Below the pieces are notes generated by a model. It did not search any database and was not told the origin of the DNA. It was given only the letters and a program-made list of their open reading frames with translations. A stretch of 8,136 nt of DNA, from NCBI GenBank assembly GCA_019246375.1, contig JAFAQO010000379.1:1-8136 (forward strand). Direction: 5' to 3'. Below, piece by piece: positions 1-8,136 of this stretch. Numbering within the stretch: position 1 is the stretch's first letter; every line of letters starts with the position of its first letter. The DNA is from Mycobacterium sp. (GTDB lineage: Bacteria > Actinomycetota > Actinomycetes > Mycobacteriales > Mycobacteriaceae). The position numbers were made by a program, and so were the translations under genes.

Positions 1-41
1 GCTTGCCAGAGTCCGCGCACGATCTCCGATACCTCGTTCAC
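1..41 (-). CDS. 5' end of an unidentified protein gene (cut by window edge)
   Basis: Only the first 13 codons are visible. A GTG start at 41 opens a frame reading MNEVSEIVRGLWQ and runs off the left edge. A purine-rich AAGGGG lies 8 bases upstream of the GTG. The nearby ATG (first base 49) is in another frame and stops after three codons, so GTG is the better start. The gene begins 19 bp after the stop of the isomerase-like gene on the same strand, so it is probably the third cistron of the SDR operon. Too little is visible to name a family; the operon context would fit another acyl-CoA enzyme, but that is inference only. Confidence 0.55.
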   Translation of the reverse strand, partial: MNEVSEIVRGLWQ

Positions 42-60
42 CGAAACATCCCCTTTCCTA

Positions 61-822
61 CTATTTTTGGGTGCGCCGACCGGTGAACGCATCCAGCGCC
101 GCCGCGTTCGCGGCCTCTCCCACGAGTTCGGCAAAGCACGCGGTCTCCCGTTCGATCGCCGCGTCGATCTGTGCTCGCAGCGGTGCGCTGATCGTGGCTT
201 TGACCGCCATCAGACTCGAGATAGGCTTCGAGGCAAGCACATTCGCGTGCCGGTAGGTTTCGGCCAGGAGCTCGGCAGGGTCACAGACCTTCCACACCAG
301 GCCCATCTGATAGGCCTCCTGCGCGCTGATCCACTCCGAGGACATCAATATCCAGGCGGCGTTCTGGCGGCCGGCCAGGCGGGGGAGAAGATACGACGAC
401 GCCGCCTCCGGCGCGACTCCGAGACTGGTGAATGGGCATCTCAGCCGCGCGTCGGACGCCATGAACGCCAGATCGGCGTAGCCGAGAATGGTGGCCCCGA
501 TACCGACACCGACACCGTTGACGGCGCAGATCAGCGGCTTCGGGAACGACGCGAGCGCATCGAGCATCCCGAAAAAGCCGTGCCGGCCGCCATCGCTGCG
601 GCGCGTGGCGATGTTCTCCTGCATCTCGACGAGGTCTGCGCCCGCGCTGAACGCCCTGCCGGCACCGGTGATCACTACGACCGCAACGTCTGGGTCCTCG
701 GCGGCGGCCAGCAGCGCCTGCGTCGTCGCGTCATACAGCGCCTCGCTGAACGCATTCAGCACCTCCGGACGGTTCAACGTGACTGTTCGCACGCGGTTGT
801 CGTCGGCGATGTTCAATATCAC
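61..822 (-). CDS. enoyl-CoA hydratase/isomerase family protein, probably delta3,delta2-enoyl-CoA isomerase
   Basis: A crotonase-fold protein of 253 residues, expected to act on acyl-CoAs in fatty-acid or sterol side-chain breakdown. Seen: LNRPEVLNAF near residue 16, the oxyanion-hole segments SAGADL (59-64) and NGVGVGIG (102-109), and the family helix after RLAG. At the place where hydratases have their first catalytic Glu (PExxLG) this protein has PFTSLG. It instead has a Glu at residue 139 in APEAASSY, which resembles the PEGCSSY motif of peroxisomal ECI2-type isomerases. That points to moving a double bond (3-enoyl to 2-enoyl-CoA) rather than hydration. Start: the frame is open to 867, but the GTG at 822 has AGAGAGG five bases upstream (828-834) and overlaps the stop of the SDR as GTGA, so the two are probably translationally coupled. 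The stop is TAG. Substrate unknown. Confidence 0.88.
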   Translation of the reverse strand: MILNIADDNRVRTVTLNRPEVLNAFSEALYDATTQALLAAAEDPDVAVVVITGAGRAFSAGADLVEMQENIATRRSDGGRHGFFGMLDALASFPKPLICAVNGVGVGIGATILGYADLAFMASDARLRCPFTSLGVAPEAASSYLLPRLAGRQNAAWILMSSEWISAQEAYQMGLVWKVCDPAELLAETYRHANVLASKPISSLMAVKATISAPLRAQIDAAIERETACFAELVGEAANAAALDAFTGRRTQK

Positions 823-1700
823 TGTGACCTCTCTTGTGTGATCATTTGGAGTTCGGTGATTGACCACGGCTGGTTGACGTTGTGGTCGCGGTAGCCGAGC
901 ATCGTGGGGCCGGTGCGATCGAACCGGCCGACGAAACCGCCTGCTGCGACAAAGATCTCGCCGCTGACCGTGGCCATGTCGCTGGCGAGGTAGGCGTAGA
1001 TCGGCGCGGCGTGTTCGGGAGGAGGGGCGTCCAGCGACAGCTGCATGGTCGCGTCGTCGAGCAGGCCGCGTCGATGAAGGTCGGCAATTTGGGCCTCATA
1101 GTCGGGGCCGCTGGACAGCCGGGTCTTCGCGCCCGGGCACACGACGTTCGCGCGCACCCCGTGCACTTTCAAATCCGCCGCCAGCGCCATCGTGAAACCA
1201 TTCACCGCCCCCTTTCCCGCCGGGTAGCCGGTGCCGCCGTAGTCGCCGCGGAACGCGATCGAGCTGGTGTTGATGATCGCTCCACTGCGTTGCTCGGCCA
1301 TCCTCGGTGCCGCGGCGCGGCAGGTCTGGAAGACGGTCCACAAGTGCGCCTCGAGCAGCCCGGCGAACTCTGCGGTCGTGATGTTGAGAATCGACGACCC
1401 GCGCGGTTCGGGGATGCCCGCGCAATTCACCAAGATGTCGATGCGGCCGAACTCGCGCACGCAGCTGTCGATCAGGCGGTCGGCCGCGGCTTCGTCCACA
1501 GGTGAACCGGCGTGCGCAATGGCGCGGCCGCCGTGGCCCGTGATGTCCGACGCGGCGTCAGCCGCGGCAGTGGGGTCGCGCCCGTTGACCACCACGTCGG
1601 CGCCGCACGCGGCCAGCAGCTCAGACACCGCCCGACCGATGCCGCGGCTGCCGCCCACGACGACCGCAGCGCGGCCCTCTAGCAGCAGTTGTTCGGTCAC
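819..1700 (-). CDS. short-chain dehydrogenase/reductase (SDR), likely 3-hydroxyacyl-CoA type
   Basis: An NAD(P)-dependent oxidoreductase of 293 residues with a Rossmann fold. Seen: cofactor loop GGSRGIG (16-22), NGRD after beta 2 (39-42; the Arg would suit NADP), NCAG (92-95), catalytic Ser at 146/147 in INTSS, and Tyr159 with Lys163 in YPAGK. At the site where most SDRs have the helix-4 Asn, this protein has His119 in AHLWTVF. That is the pattern of the MFE-2/HSD17B4-type dehydrogenases, which act on 3-hydroxyacyl-CoAs. The C-terminus is longer than the roughly 250-residue SDR core and ends in a Trp/Tyr-containing segment. Start: the frame is open to 1916, but the GTG at 1700 has GGGAG five bases upstream (1706-1710) and leaves the Rossmann strand near the N-terminus; the longer form has a low-complexity, Arg-rich leader. 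First gene of a minus-strand operon with the isomerase-like gene. Confidence 0.88.
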   Translation of the reverse strand: MTEQLLLEGRAAVVVGGSRGIGRAVSELLAACGADVVVNGRDPTAAADAASDITGHGGRAIAHAGSPVDEAAADRLIDSCVREFGRIDILVNCAGIPEPRGSSILNITTAEFAGLLEAHLWTVFQTCRAAAPRMAEQRSGAIINTSSIAFRGDYGGTGYPAGKGAVNGFTMALAADLKVHGVRANVVCPGAKTRLSSGPDYEAQIADLHRRGLLDDATMQLSLDAPPPEHAAPIYAYLASDMATVSGEIFVAAGGFVGRFDRTGPTMLGYRDHNVNQPWSITELQMITQERSQ

Positions 1701-1718
1701 CGCGGCTCCCGTCGCGCG

Positions 1719-1747
1719 TTGCGCCCATCCCAGCGTCGAACTATAGT
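1719..1747 (+). promoter_or_regulatory. predicted plus-strand promoter toward manT
   Basis: TTGCGC (1719-1724), a 17-bp spacer and TATAGT (1742-1747) form a plausible SigA promoter on the plus strand. Eight bases later comes an ATG at 1756. Spacing from box to box to start codon is the same as in the tetR promoter at 5824-5861. It is the best promoter candidate I see for the manT operon, which would then have a leader of about 196 bases; no better box was found nearer to 1952. The -35 match is only 3/6, so direction and use are inference. Confidence 0.4.
1740..1745 (-). promoter_or_regulatory. predicted -10 box of the SDR-isomerase operon
   Basis: On the minus strand this reads TATAGT, a perfect TANNNT box of mycobacterial SigA type. 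It would place transcription start near 1733, about 33 bases before the GTG start of the SDR, leaving room for the GGGAG ribosome site. No good -35 box is seen at 17-18 bp. The GGACA/TGTCC palindrome occupies the spacer just upstream, a typical place for repressor binding. The box lies within ACTATAGT (1740-1747), which is its own reverse complement, so the opposite strand also has TATAGT. Confidence 0.5.
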
Positions 1748-1761
1748 CCGGACACATGTCC
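1746..1761. promoter_or_regulatory. predicted TetR operator, site 1
   Basis: GTCCGGACACATGTCC holds two nested palindromes: GTCCGGAC and GGACA-CA-TGTCC. Fifteen of the 16 bases recur at 5851-5866 across the start of the tetR gene in this window. It lies directly beside the -10 boxes of both divergent promoters, so a bound protein would block the SDR operon and any plus-strand transcription toward manT. That the local TetR protein binds here is inferred from the shared sequence and TetR autoregulation in general. Confidence 0.65.
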
Positions 1762-1824
1762 AGCTCTGGGTCGAGTCTCGCACGCCGCGACGAGGACGCA
1801 TCCGCAGGGCACCGCGTCCATTGA
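1756..1824 (+). other. possible leaderless mini-ORF or remnant of a second tetR start
   Basis: An ATG eight bases after the TATAGT box opens a 22-codon frame (begins MSSSGSSLARRDED) that ends with TGA at 1824. There is no ribosome site, so it would have to be translated leaderless. Its first codons and the preceding operator resemble the tetR gene start ([14 protein letters not shown]; shared M, S2, S4, S6 and one Arg). It could be a leader peptide for the manT operon, a decayed copy of the tetR 5' end, or chance. No helix-turn-helix residues follow. Weakly supported. Confidence 0.2.
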
Positions 1825-1951
1825 TCGGGTTTCCTCGGCGAACAGCTCAGACGTCGCCGCACAACCCCCCACGAGGACGCCGCGCTCGGTATGGCAGATT
1901 CGTTTCGAGGCGTCATCGCGCGCCGTGGTGAAGAGTCGGAAAGAGTCGAGT

Positions 1952-3181
1952 ATGCGGATTGCCTTGTTGTCCTATCGCAGCAAGACCCACTGCGGCGGCC
2001 AGGGAGTCTACGTACGGCATCTCAGCCACGGCCTGGTCGAGCTCGGCCATCACGTCGAAGTCTTTTCCGGGCAGCCGTACCCCGAGGTGCTGGATCCGCG
2101 GGTACGCTTCACCGAAGTGCCGAGCCTGGACCTGTACCGCGAGCCCGACCCGTTCCGGGTGCCGTGGCCCAACGAGATTCGCAGCCGCGTCGATCTGCTC
2201 GAGCTTCTGACGATGTGGACCGCCGGATTCCCTGAGCCTCGGACGTTCAGCCTGCGGGCCGCCAGATTGCTCGCACATCGAGCCGCCGAATTCGACGTCG
2301 TGCATGACAACCAAAGCCTCGGCACCGGACTGCTGAGAATCGCCGCCACCGGCCTGCCGGTCGTCGCCACCGTTCACCACCCGATCACCCGTGACCGGAT
2401 TTTGGATCTGGCTGCGGCCCGTTGGTGGCGAAAGCCGTTGGTACACAGGTGGTACGGATTTTTAAAGATGCAGAAACGGGTTTCGCGCCAGATTCCCGAA
2501 TTGCTGACGGTGTCGACGTCGTCGGCCGCCGACATCGCCACCGATTTCGGGGTGTCCACCGACCAACTGCATGTCGTGCCGCTCGGCGTGAACACTGAGT
2601 TGTTCAAGCCGTCGTCGCGGCCGCGCCGAGCGGGCCGAATCATTGCGATCGCAAGTGCCGACATTCCCCTCAAGGGTGTGGCGACGCTGCTGCACGCTGT
2701 GGCCCGGTTGCGCGTCGACCGGGATCTCGAGCTGCAACTGGTCGCCAAGGTGGAGCCGAACGGCCCGACCGACAAGCTCATCGCGGAACTGGGCATCTCC
2801 GACATCGTCCGGGTGACCAGCGGGCTCTCCGACGAGGACCTCGCGGCGCTGTTCGCGTCCGCCGAGGTGGCCTGCATACCGTCGCTGTACGAAGGGTTTT
2901 CACTGCCCGCCGTGGAAGCGATGGCCAGCGGGACACCCGTGGTGGCCAGCCGTGTCGGCGCGCTGCCCGAGGTTCTCGGCAGCGATGGTGCCTGCGCCGA
3001 CTTGGTCAGGGCCGCCGATGTCGGTGAATTGACTGCTGCTCTAGGGAATCTGCTGGACTCGCCGGACCGGCGGCGCAGCCTCGGCGAGGCCGGCCGGCGC
3101 CGGGCTCTTGAGGTGTTCAGCTGGGAGTCGGTGGCAGCGCAGACGGTTCGCGTGTACGAGCGTGCGATCGCGGGGAAATGA
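1952..3181 (+). CDS. manT: GT4-family glycosyltransferase, probable alpha-(1->4)-mannosyltransferase of MMP synthesis
   Basis: A 409-residue GT-B glycosyltransferase. Seen: N-terminal strand MRIALLSYR followed by the glycine loop GGQGVY (14-19), an acceptor domain, then in the C-terminal domain PLKG with Lys241 (nucleotide-sugar phosphate contact) and the GT4 signature EGFSLPAVE (Glu314 and Glu322, E-x7-E). No signal peptide or membrane helix is seen, so it is probably cytosolic. The neighbours (two SAM methyltransferases and an MmpH-like toroid protein) match my recollection of the NTM cluster for 3-O-methylmannose polysaccharide, where ManT extends primer chains from a nucleotide-activated mannose. 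Start: ATG 1952 has GGAAAGAG (1938-1945) six bases upstream and begins right at the Rossmann strand; an upstream GTG at 1925 would add nine residues. The methyltransferase starts 3 bp after its stop. Fold is certain; donor and linkage are by context. Confidence 0.85.
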   Translation: MRIALLSYRSKTHCGGQGVYVRHLSHGLVELGHHVEVFSGQPYPEVLDPRVRFTEVPSLDLYREPDPFRVPWPNEIRSRVDLLELLTMWTAGFPEPRTFSLRAARLLAHRAAEFDVVHDNQSLGTGLLRIAATGLPVVATVHHPITRDRILDLAAARWWRKPLVHRWYGFLKMQKRVSRQIPELLTVSTSSAADIATDFGVSTDQLHVVPLGVNTELFKPSSRPRRAGRIIAIASADIPLKGVATLLHAVARLRVDRDLELQLVAKVEPNGPTDKLIAELGISDIVRVTSGLSDEDLAALFASAEVACIPSLYEGFSLPAVEAMASGTPVVASRVGALPEVLGSDGACADLVRAADVGELTAALGNLLDSPDRRRSLGEAGRRRALEVFSWESVAAQTVRVYERAIAGK

Positions 3182-3184
3182 CCA

Positions 3185-3942
3185 ATGCTGACGGTGGATT
3201 TCGATCGGCTTGGCATCGGCCCGTCGACGAAGGTAATCGACGTCGGATGCGGTGCGGGCCGGCACGCGTTCGAAGCGTATCGCCGCGGTGCCGACGTGGT
3301 CGCGTTCGACCTCGACTCGACACAGGTACAGGACGTACAGACCGTGCTGACCGCGATGGCCGAGTCCGGGCAGGCGCCGGCATCGGCGACGGCTGAAGCT
3401 ACGGCGGGCGATGCGGTTGCGTTGCCCTATGCCGACGAAACGTTCGACTGCGTGATCGCGTCGGAGGTCCTCGAGCACATACCAGACGATGACGCCGTGA
3501 TCGCCGAACTGATTCGGGTGCTCAAGGTTGGCGGCGTGCTGGCCGTCACGGTGCCGCGATGGTTCCCGGAGCGGGTGTGCTGGTGGCTTTCTGATGAGTA
3601 CCACAGCAACGAGGGCGGCCACGTCAGGATCTATCGGGCCAGTCGGTTGCGGGCCAAATTGGTCGACTTCGGCCTGAGCCACACCCATAGCCACCATGCG
3701 CACGCCTTGCACTCCCCGTTCTGGTGGCTCAAATGCGCTGTGGGAGTGTCATCTTCGGATCATCCCGCAGTGTCTGCCTACCACAAGATGCTGGTGTGGG
3801 ACCTTTCCACTAGGCCCAGGATCACGCGGGCTGCCGAGGCGGTGCTCAACCCGCTGGTGGGCAAGAGTGTGGCGATGTATTTCGTCAAGACGCAGCATTC
3901 GGGCACCCGTGCTGCGGTTGCCGAGGCGACCCGGGGTACCGG

Positions 3943-3946
<4 letters not shown>
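3185..3946 (+). CDS. class I SAM-dependent methyltransferase, probable mannose 3-O-methyltransferase of MMP synthesis
   Basis: A 253-residue methyltransferase of the Methyltransf_11 type. Seen: motif I IDVGCGAG (18-25), the acidic residue ending beta 2 in AFDLD (Asp42), motif FDCVIASEVLEHIP near residues 86-99, and the GGVLAVTVPRWFPE strand. A His-rich stretch (HTHSHHAHALH) lies in the C-terminal half, which may form the acceptor pocket; this part has no family signature I know. It sits between manT and mmpH with a 3-bp gap upstream and a 4-bp ATGA overlap downstream, so the three genes are almost surely one transcript. GGGGAAA seven bases before the ATG is a good ribosome site. MMP needs a 3-O-methyltransferase besides the 1-O enzyme; this gene is the natural candidate, by inference. 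An overlapping ATG at 3178 is in another frame and only gives a shadow ORF. Confidence 0.85.
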
Positions 3947-6448
<2,502 letters not shown>

Positions 6449-6455
6449 CGCGCAC

Positions 6456-6878
6456 TCACTCCTTGCCGAACTTCATCGCGTCCATATTCCAGTAGCCGCG
6501 CAAGTTCGTGAGCAGTCCGGCCTCGTCCACGCAGTAGGTGAAGACACCGCGTACGGTGCTGGCGAAGCCGTTCGGAAACTTGGTGTGCAGCACCAAGATG
6601 TGCGCGATCTCGCGGGGAGAACTCGACGGAAATGTCTCCTCGCAGGTGACTGTCAGCTGGTTGGGACCGATGTTCTGGTCGAAGAACCTCCCGACGGCTT
6701 CCTTGCCGCGCATGCCCGCACCGTCGGGGTTGGTGACGGACTCGCCGATGGGGTCCTCGATGACCACATCGTCGGCCATCAGCGCCAGCCAGCCGTCCCG
6801 GTCGCCCGCCTGAACACAGCGCCACGACGACTGCGATGCGGCCAGCGCGGGTGTCACGGCGATTACCTTGTCGGACAT
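6456..6878 (-). CDS. SnoaL/ketosteroid-isomerase-fold protein (Rv0760c-like)
   Basis: A 140-residue single-domain protein of the NTF2/SnoaL cone fold. The sequence closely follows my memory of M. tuberculosis Rv0760c, including SQSSWRCVQAGDRDGWLALM, ADDVVIEDPIG, CEETFPSSSP and EIAHILVLH. The Rv0760c structure has been solved and binds steroid-like ligands, but I do not know that it has proven isomerase activity, so the true reaction stays open. Acidic residues in DDVVIEDP lie where ketosteroid isomerases hold a catalytic Asp. ATG 6878 has GGGAGG seven bases upstream (6886-6891). It follows adhB by 30 bp on the same strand and is likely co-transcribed, as Rv0760c-Rv0761c are in M. tuberculosis. 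Possible partner in sterol or lipid oxidation with AdhB. Confidence 0.9.
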   Translation of the reverse strand: MSDKVIAVTPALAASQSSWRCVQAGDRDGWLALMADDVVIEDPIGESVTNPDGAGMRGKEAVGRFFDQNIGPNQLTVTCEETFPSSSPREIAHILVLHTKFPNGFASTVRGVFTYCVDEAGLLTNLRGYWNMDAMKFGKE

Positions 6879-6908
6879 GTGGATGCCTCCCTCGACTGGA
6901 TCAAGCGA

Positions 6909-8036
6909 TCAGCGATCGGCGTCGGTGTAGCGGATGACGCCGCGAATGTTGCGGCCTTCCAACATGTCCTGGTATCCGTCGTTGACCTGCTCGAGCTTGT
7001 ACTGACGGGTGATCATGTCGTCGAGGTTGAGTTTGCCCGCCTTATACATCGACAGCAGCAGCGGAATGTCGTGGTGCGGGTTGCCGCCGCCGAACAGCGA
7101 TCCCTGAAGGTTTTTCTGCATCAGCGTCAGCATCGCCAGGTTCAGCGTCGTCTGATTCTCGAGCATGCTGCCGATGGCGGTCAGCACACACGTCCCGCCC
7201 TTAGTGGTGATGTTGAGGTAGTTGTCGATGTCTTGGCCCTTGAGTTCGCCGACGGTGACGATCACCGACTTGGCCATCAGCCCATATGTCGCCTCGGCGA
7301 TGCCCGCCAGCGCGGCGTCGATGTCCGGGTATACATGTGTCGCACCGAATTTCAGTGCCTGATCGCGTTTCCACTCGACCGGGTCGATCGCGAAGATGCG
7401 TCGCGCGCCGGCGTTCACCGCGCCTTGGAGTGCGGCCATGCCCACGCCGCCGATCCCGACGATCGCGACGTCGTCGCCTGGCCGGATGTCACCGGACCGC
7501 GTCGCCGACCCGTAGCCCGTGGTGACGCCACACCCCACCAGGCAGGCCACTTCGAACGGGATGGACGGGTCGATCTTCACCACCGAACTCTTGTGCACCA
7601 CCATGTACGGCGAGAAGGTGCCCAGCAACGTCATCGGGAAAACGTTCTGGCCCCTGGCCTGGATGCGAAAGGTGCCATCCGAGATCGCCGTCCCAAGCAG
7701 CAGGCCGGCACCGAGATCGCACAGATTGCGCAGCCCGGCCTGACACGACGGACATTGCCCGCACGACGGAATGAAGGACAACACGACGTGGTCGCCGGGG
7801 GCGACGTCCTCGACACCCGGACCGACCTCGGTGACGACCCCGGCCCCCTCGTGGCCACCCAGCACCGGGAATCCGGCCATCGGGATACCGCCGGTGACAA
7901 GGTGGTGGTCGGAGTGGCACATCCCCGACGCTTCCATCTGGATCTTGACCTCGTCTTTGACGGGGTCGCCGATCTCGATCTCCTCGATCGACCACGGCTG
8001 ATTGAACTCCCAGATGAGAGCACCCTTGGTCTTCAT
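6909..8036 (-). CDS. adhB: zinc-dependent, NDMA-dependent-type alcohol dehydrogenase AdhB (Rv0761c-like)
   Basis: A 375-residue medium-chain dehydrogenase, the same length as M. tuberculosis AdhB as I recall it, and very similar in sequence. Seen: catalytic zinc ligands Cys40 (GMCHSDHH), His62/Glu63 (GGHEGAG) and the Cys of GCGVTTGYG; structural zinc Cys 92, 95, 98 and 106 (CGQCPSCQAGLRNLC); and the nucleotide loop GIGGVG (194-199). It belongs to the group of NDMA-dependent alcohol dehydrogenases (TIGR03989 type) thought to keep NAD bound and to pass electrons on through the mycofactocin system; this is family knowledge. It oxidises an alcohol to an aldehyde, substrate unknown. Start: ATG 8036 gives MKTKGALIWEF. 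A GTG directly before it (8039) is also possible and is nearer the AAAGGAAAG ribosome site (8046-8054). First of two genes with the SnoaL-like protein. Confidence 0.92.
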   Translation of the reverse strand: MKTKGALIWEFNQPWSIEEIEIGDPVKDEVKIQMEASGMCHSDHHLVTGGIPMAGFPVLGGHEGAGVVTEVGPGVEDVAPGDHVVLSFIPSCGQCPSCQAGLRNLCDLGAGLLLGTAISDGTFRIQARGQNVFPMTLLGTFSPYMVVHKSSVVKIDPSIPFEVACLVGCGVTTGYGSATRSGDIRPGDDVAIVGIGGVGMAALQGAVNAGARRIFAIDPVEWKRDQALKFGATHVYPDIDAALAGIAEATYGLMAKSVIVTVGELKGQDIDNYLNITTKGGTCVLTAIGSMLENQTTLNLAMLTLMQKNLQGSLFGGGNPHHDIPLLLSMYKAGKLNLDDMITRQYKLEQVNDGYQDMLEGRNIRGVIRYTDADR

Positions 8037-8069
8037 CACCGCCTGCTTTCCTTTAGTGGTTCCAGCGAC

Positions 8070-8075
8070 AGCGTA
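8070..8075 (-). promoter_or_regulatory. possible -10 box of adhB
   Basis: On the minus strand this reads TACGCT (TANNNT), placing a start of transcription about 26 bases before the adhB start. The gap between the upstream stop codon and adhB is about 49 bases, so a separate promoter is possible. No convincing -35 box. Read-through from the upstream gene is as likely. Confidence 0.25.
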
Positions 8076-8083
8076 GTTACTTA

Positions 8084-8095
8084 GGTCACATGTCC
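8084..8095. promoter_or_regulatory. weak operator-like match (site 3)
   Basis: GGTCACATGTCC matches the inner palindrome of site 1 (1750-1761) in 11 of 12 bases, and two further bases (AG) agree on the right. The outer GTCC of sites 1 and 2 is missing, and the match overlaps the final codons of the upstream gene. It sits just upstream of the possible adhB -10 box. It may be a low-affinity site or chance. Confidence 0.25.
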
Positions 8096-8136
8096 AGTGG
8101 CGGGGTGACTGCTACCAGATCGGCGCCGGCGCCTTG
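8086..8136 (-). CDS. 3' end of an unidentified gene upstream of adhB (cut by window edge)
   Basis: An open minus-strand frame enters from the right edge and ends with TGA at 8086-8088; the last residues read QGAGADLVAVTPPLDM. In M. tuberculosis the gene before adhB is Rv0762c (unknown function), followed upstream by a ferredoxin and cyp51, so this may be the Rv0762c counterpart. Only 16 residues are visible and I cannot name the family from them. Confidence 0.45.
   Translation of the reverse strand, partial: QGAGADLVAVTPPLDM

Noticed and set aside
1701..1916. Longer N-terminus of the SDR (start at 1916)
   Set aside because: The extra 72 residues are Arg/Ser-rich without family similarity, they would cover the promoter and operator region, and the GTG at 1700 has a good ribosome site.
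3178..3396. Alternative ATG and 72-codon frame at the manT/methyltransferase junction
   Set aside because: Its product is Arg-rich without motifs, whereas the frame from 3185 carries SAM motif I close to its start.
6873..6885. GGACATGTGGATG at the start of the SnoaL-like gene as another operator
   Set aside because: Only 9 of 12 bases fit the palindrome, one arm is broken, and the bases are explained by the MSD start codons and ribosome-site spacing.
8121..8132. GGCGCCGGCGCC perfect palindrome at the right edge as terminator or binding site
   Set aside because: It lies inside coding sequence (Ala/Gly codons), has no T tract, and such GC-only palindromes are frequent in this base composition.

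Overview
The window looks like high-GC chromosomal DNA from a mycobacterium, most likely a non-tuberculous, environmental or rapidly growing species. Codon use is GC-rich, GTG starts are frequent, and -10 boxes of TANNNT type occur without clear -35 boxes. The right-hand genes closely match what I remember of M. tuberculosis Rv0760c and Rv0761c (adhB). The centre carries a gene set that I recognise, from memory of published work, as the 3-O-methylmannose polysaccharide (MMP) cluster. That cluster is known from non-tuberculous mycobacteria.

Layout, left to right. (1) Minus strand, 1-1700: an operon of a short-chain dehydrogenase (SDR) with a GTGA stop/start overlap into a crotonase-fold enzyme, followed 19 bp later by the start of a third gene cut by the window edge. 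The crotonase has the catalytic glutamate pattern of a delta3,delta2-enoyl-CoA isomerase (ECI), not of a hydratase. (2) 1701-1951: a divergent control region with a palindromic operator-like site. (3) Plus strand, 1952-5115: a tightly packed three-gene operon: GT4 glycosyltransferase (ManT-like), class I methyltransferase, and an (alpha/alpha) toroid protein (MmpH-like endomannosidase). (4) Minus strand, 5102-5776: a second, metal-dependent-type methyltransferase (MeT1-like) whose 3' end overlaps mmpH tail to tail. (5) Plus strand, 5861-6448: a TetR-family regulator with a predicted leaderless start. (6) Minus strand, 6456-8136: a SnoaL/ketosteroid-isomerase-fold protein and a zinc, NDMA-dependent-type alcohol dehydrogenase (AdhB), plus the last codons of another upstream gene.

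How the genes may work together. The four MMP genes would extend (ManT), methylate (two methyltransferases) and recycle (MmpH) an intracellular polysaccharide proposed to bind fatty acyl chains. The SDR and enoyl-CoA isomerase would act on acyl-CoAs. The strongest new signal is regulatory. An almost identical 16-bp palindromic element (15/16 bases) lies at the start of the tetR gene and in the divergent promoter region between the SDR operon and manT, with the same distance from -10 box to operator to start codon. This suggests that one TetR regulator controls itself, the acyl-CoA operon and possibly the MMP operon. No RNA genes, insertion sequences, CRISPR arrays or convincing hairpin terminators were seen.
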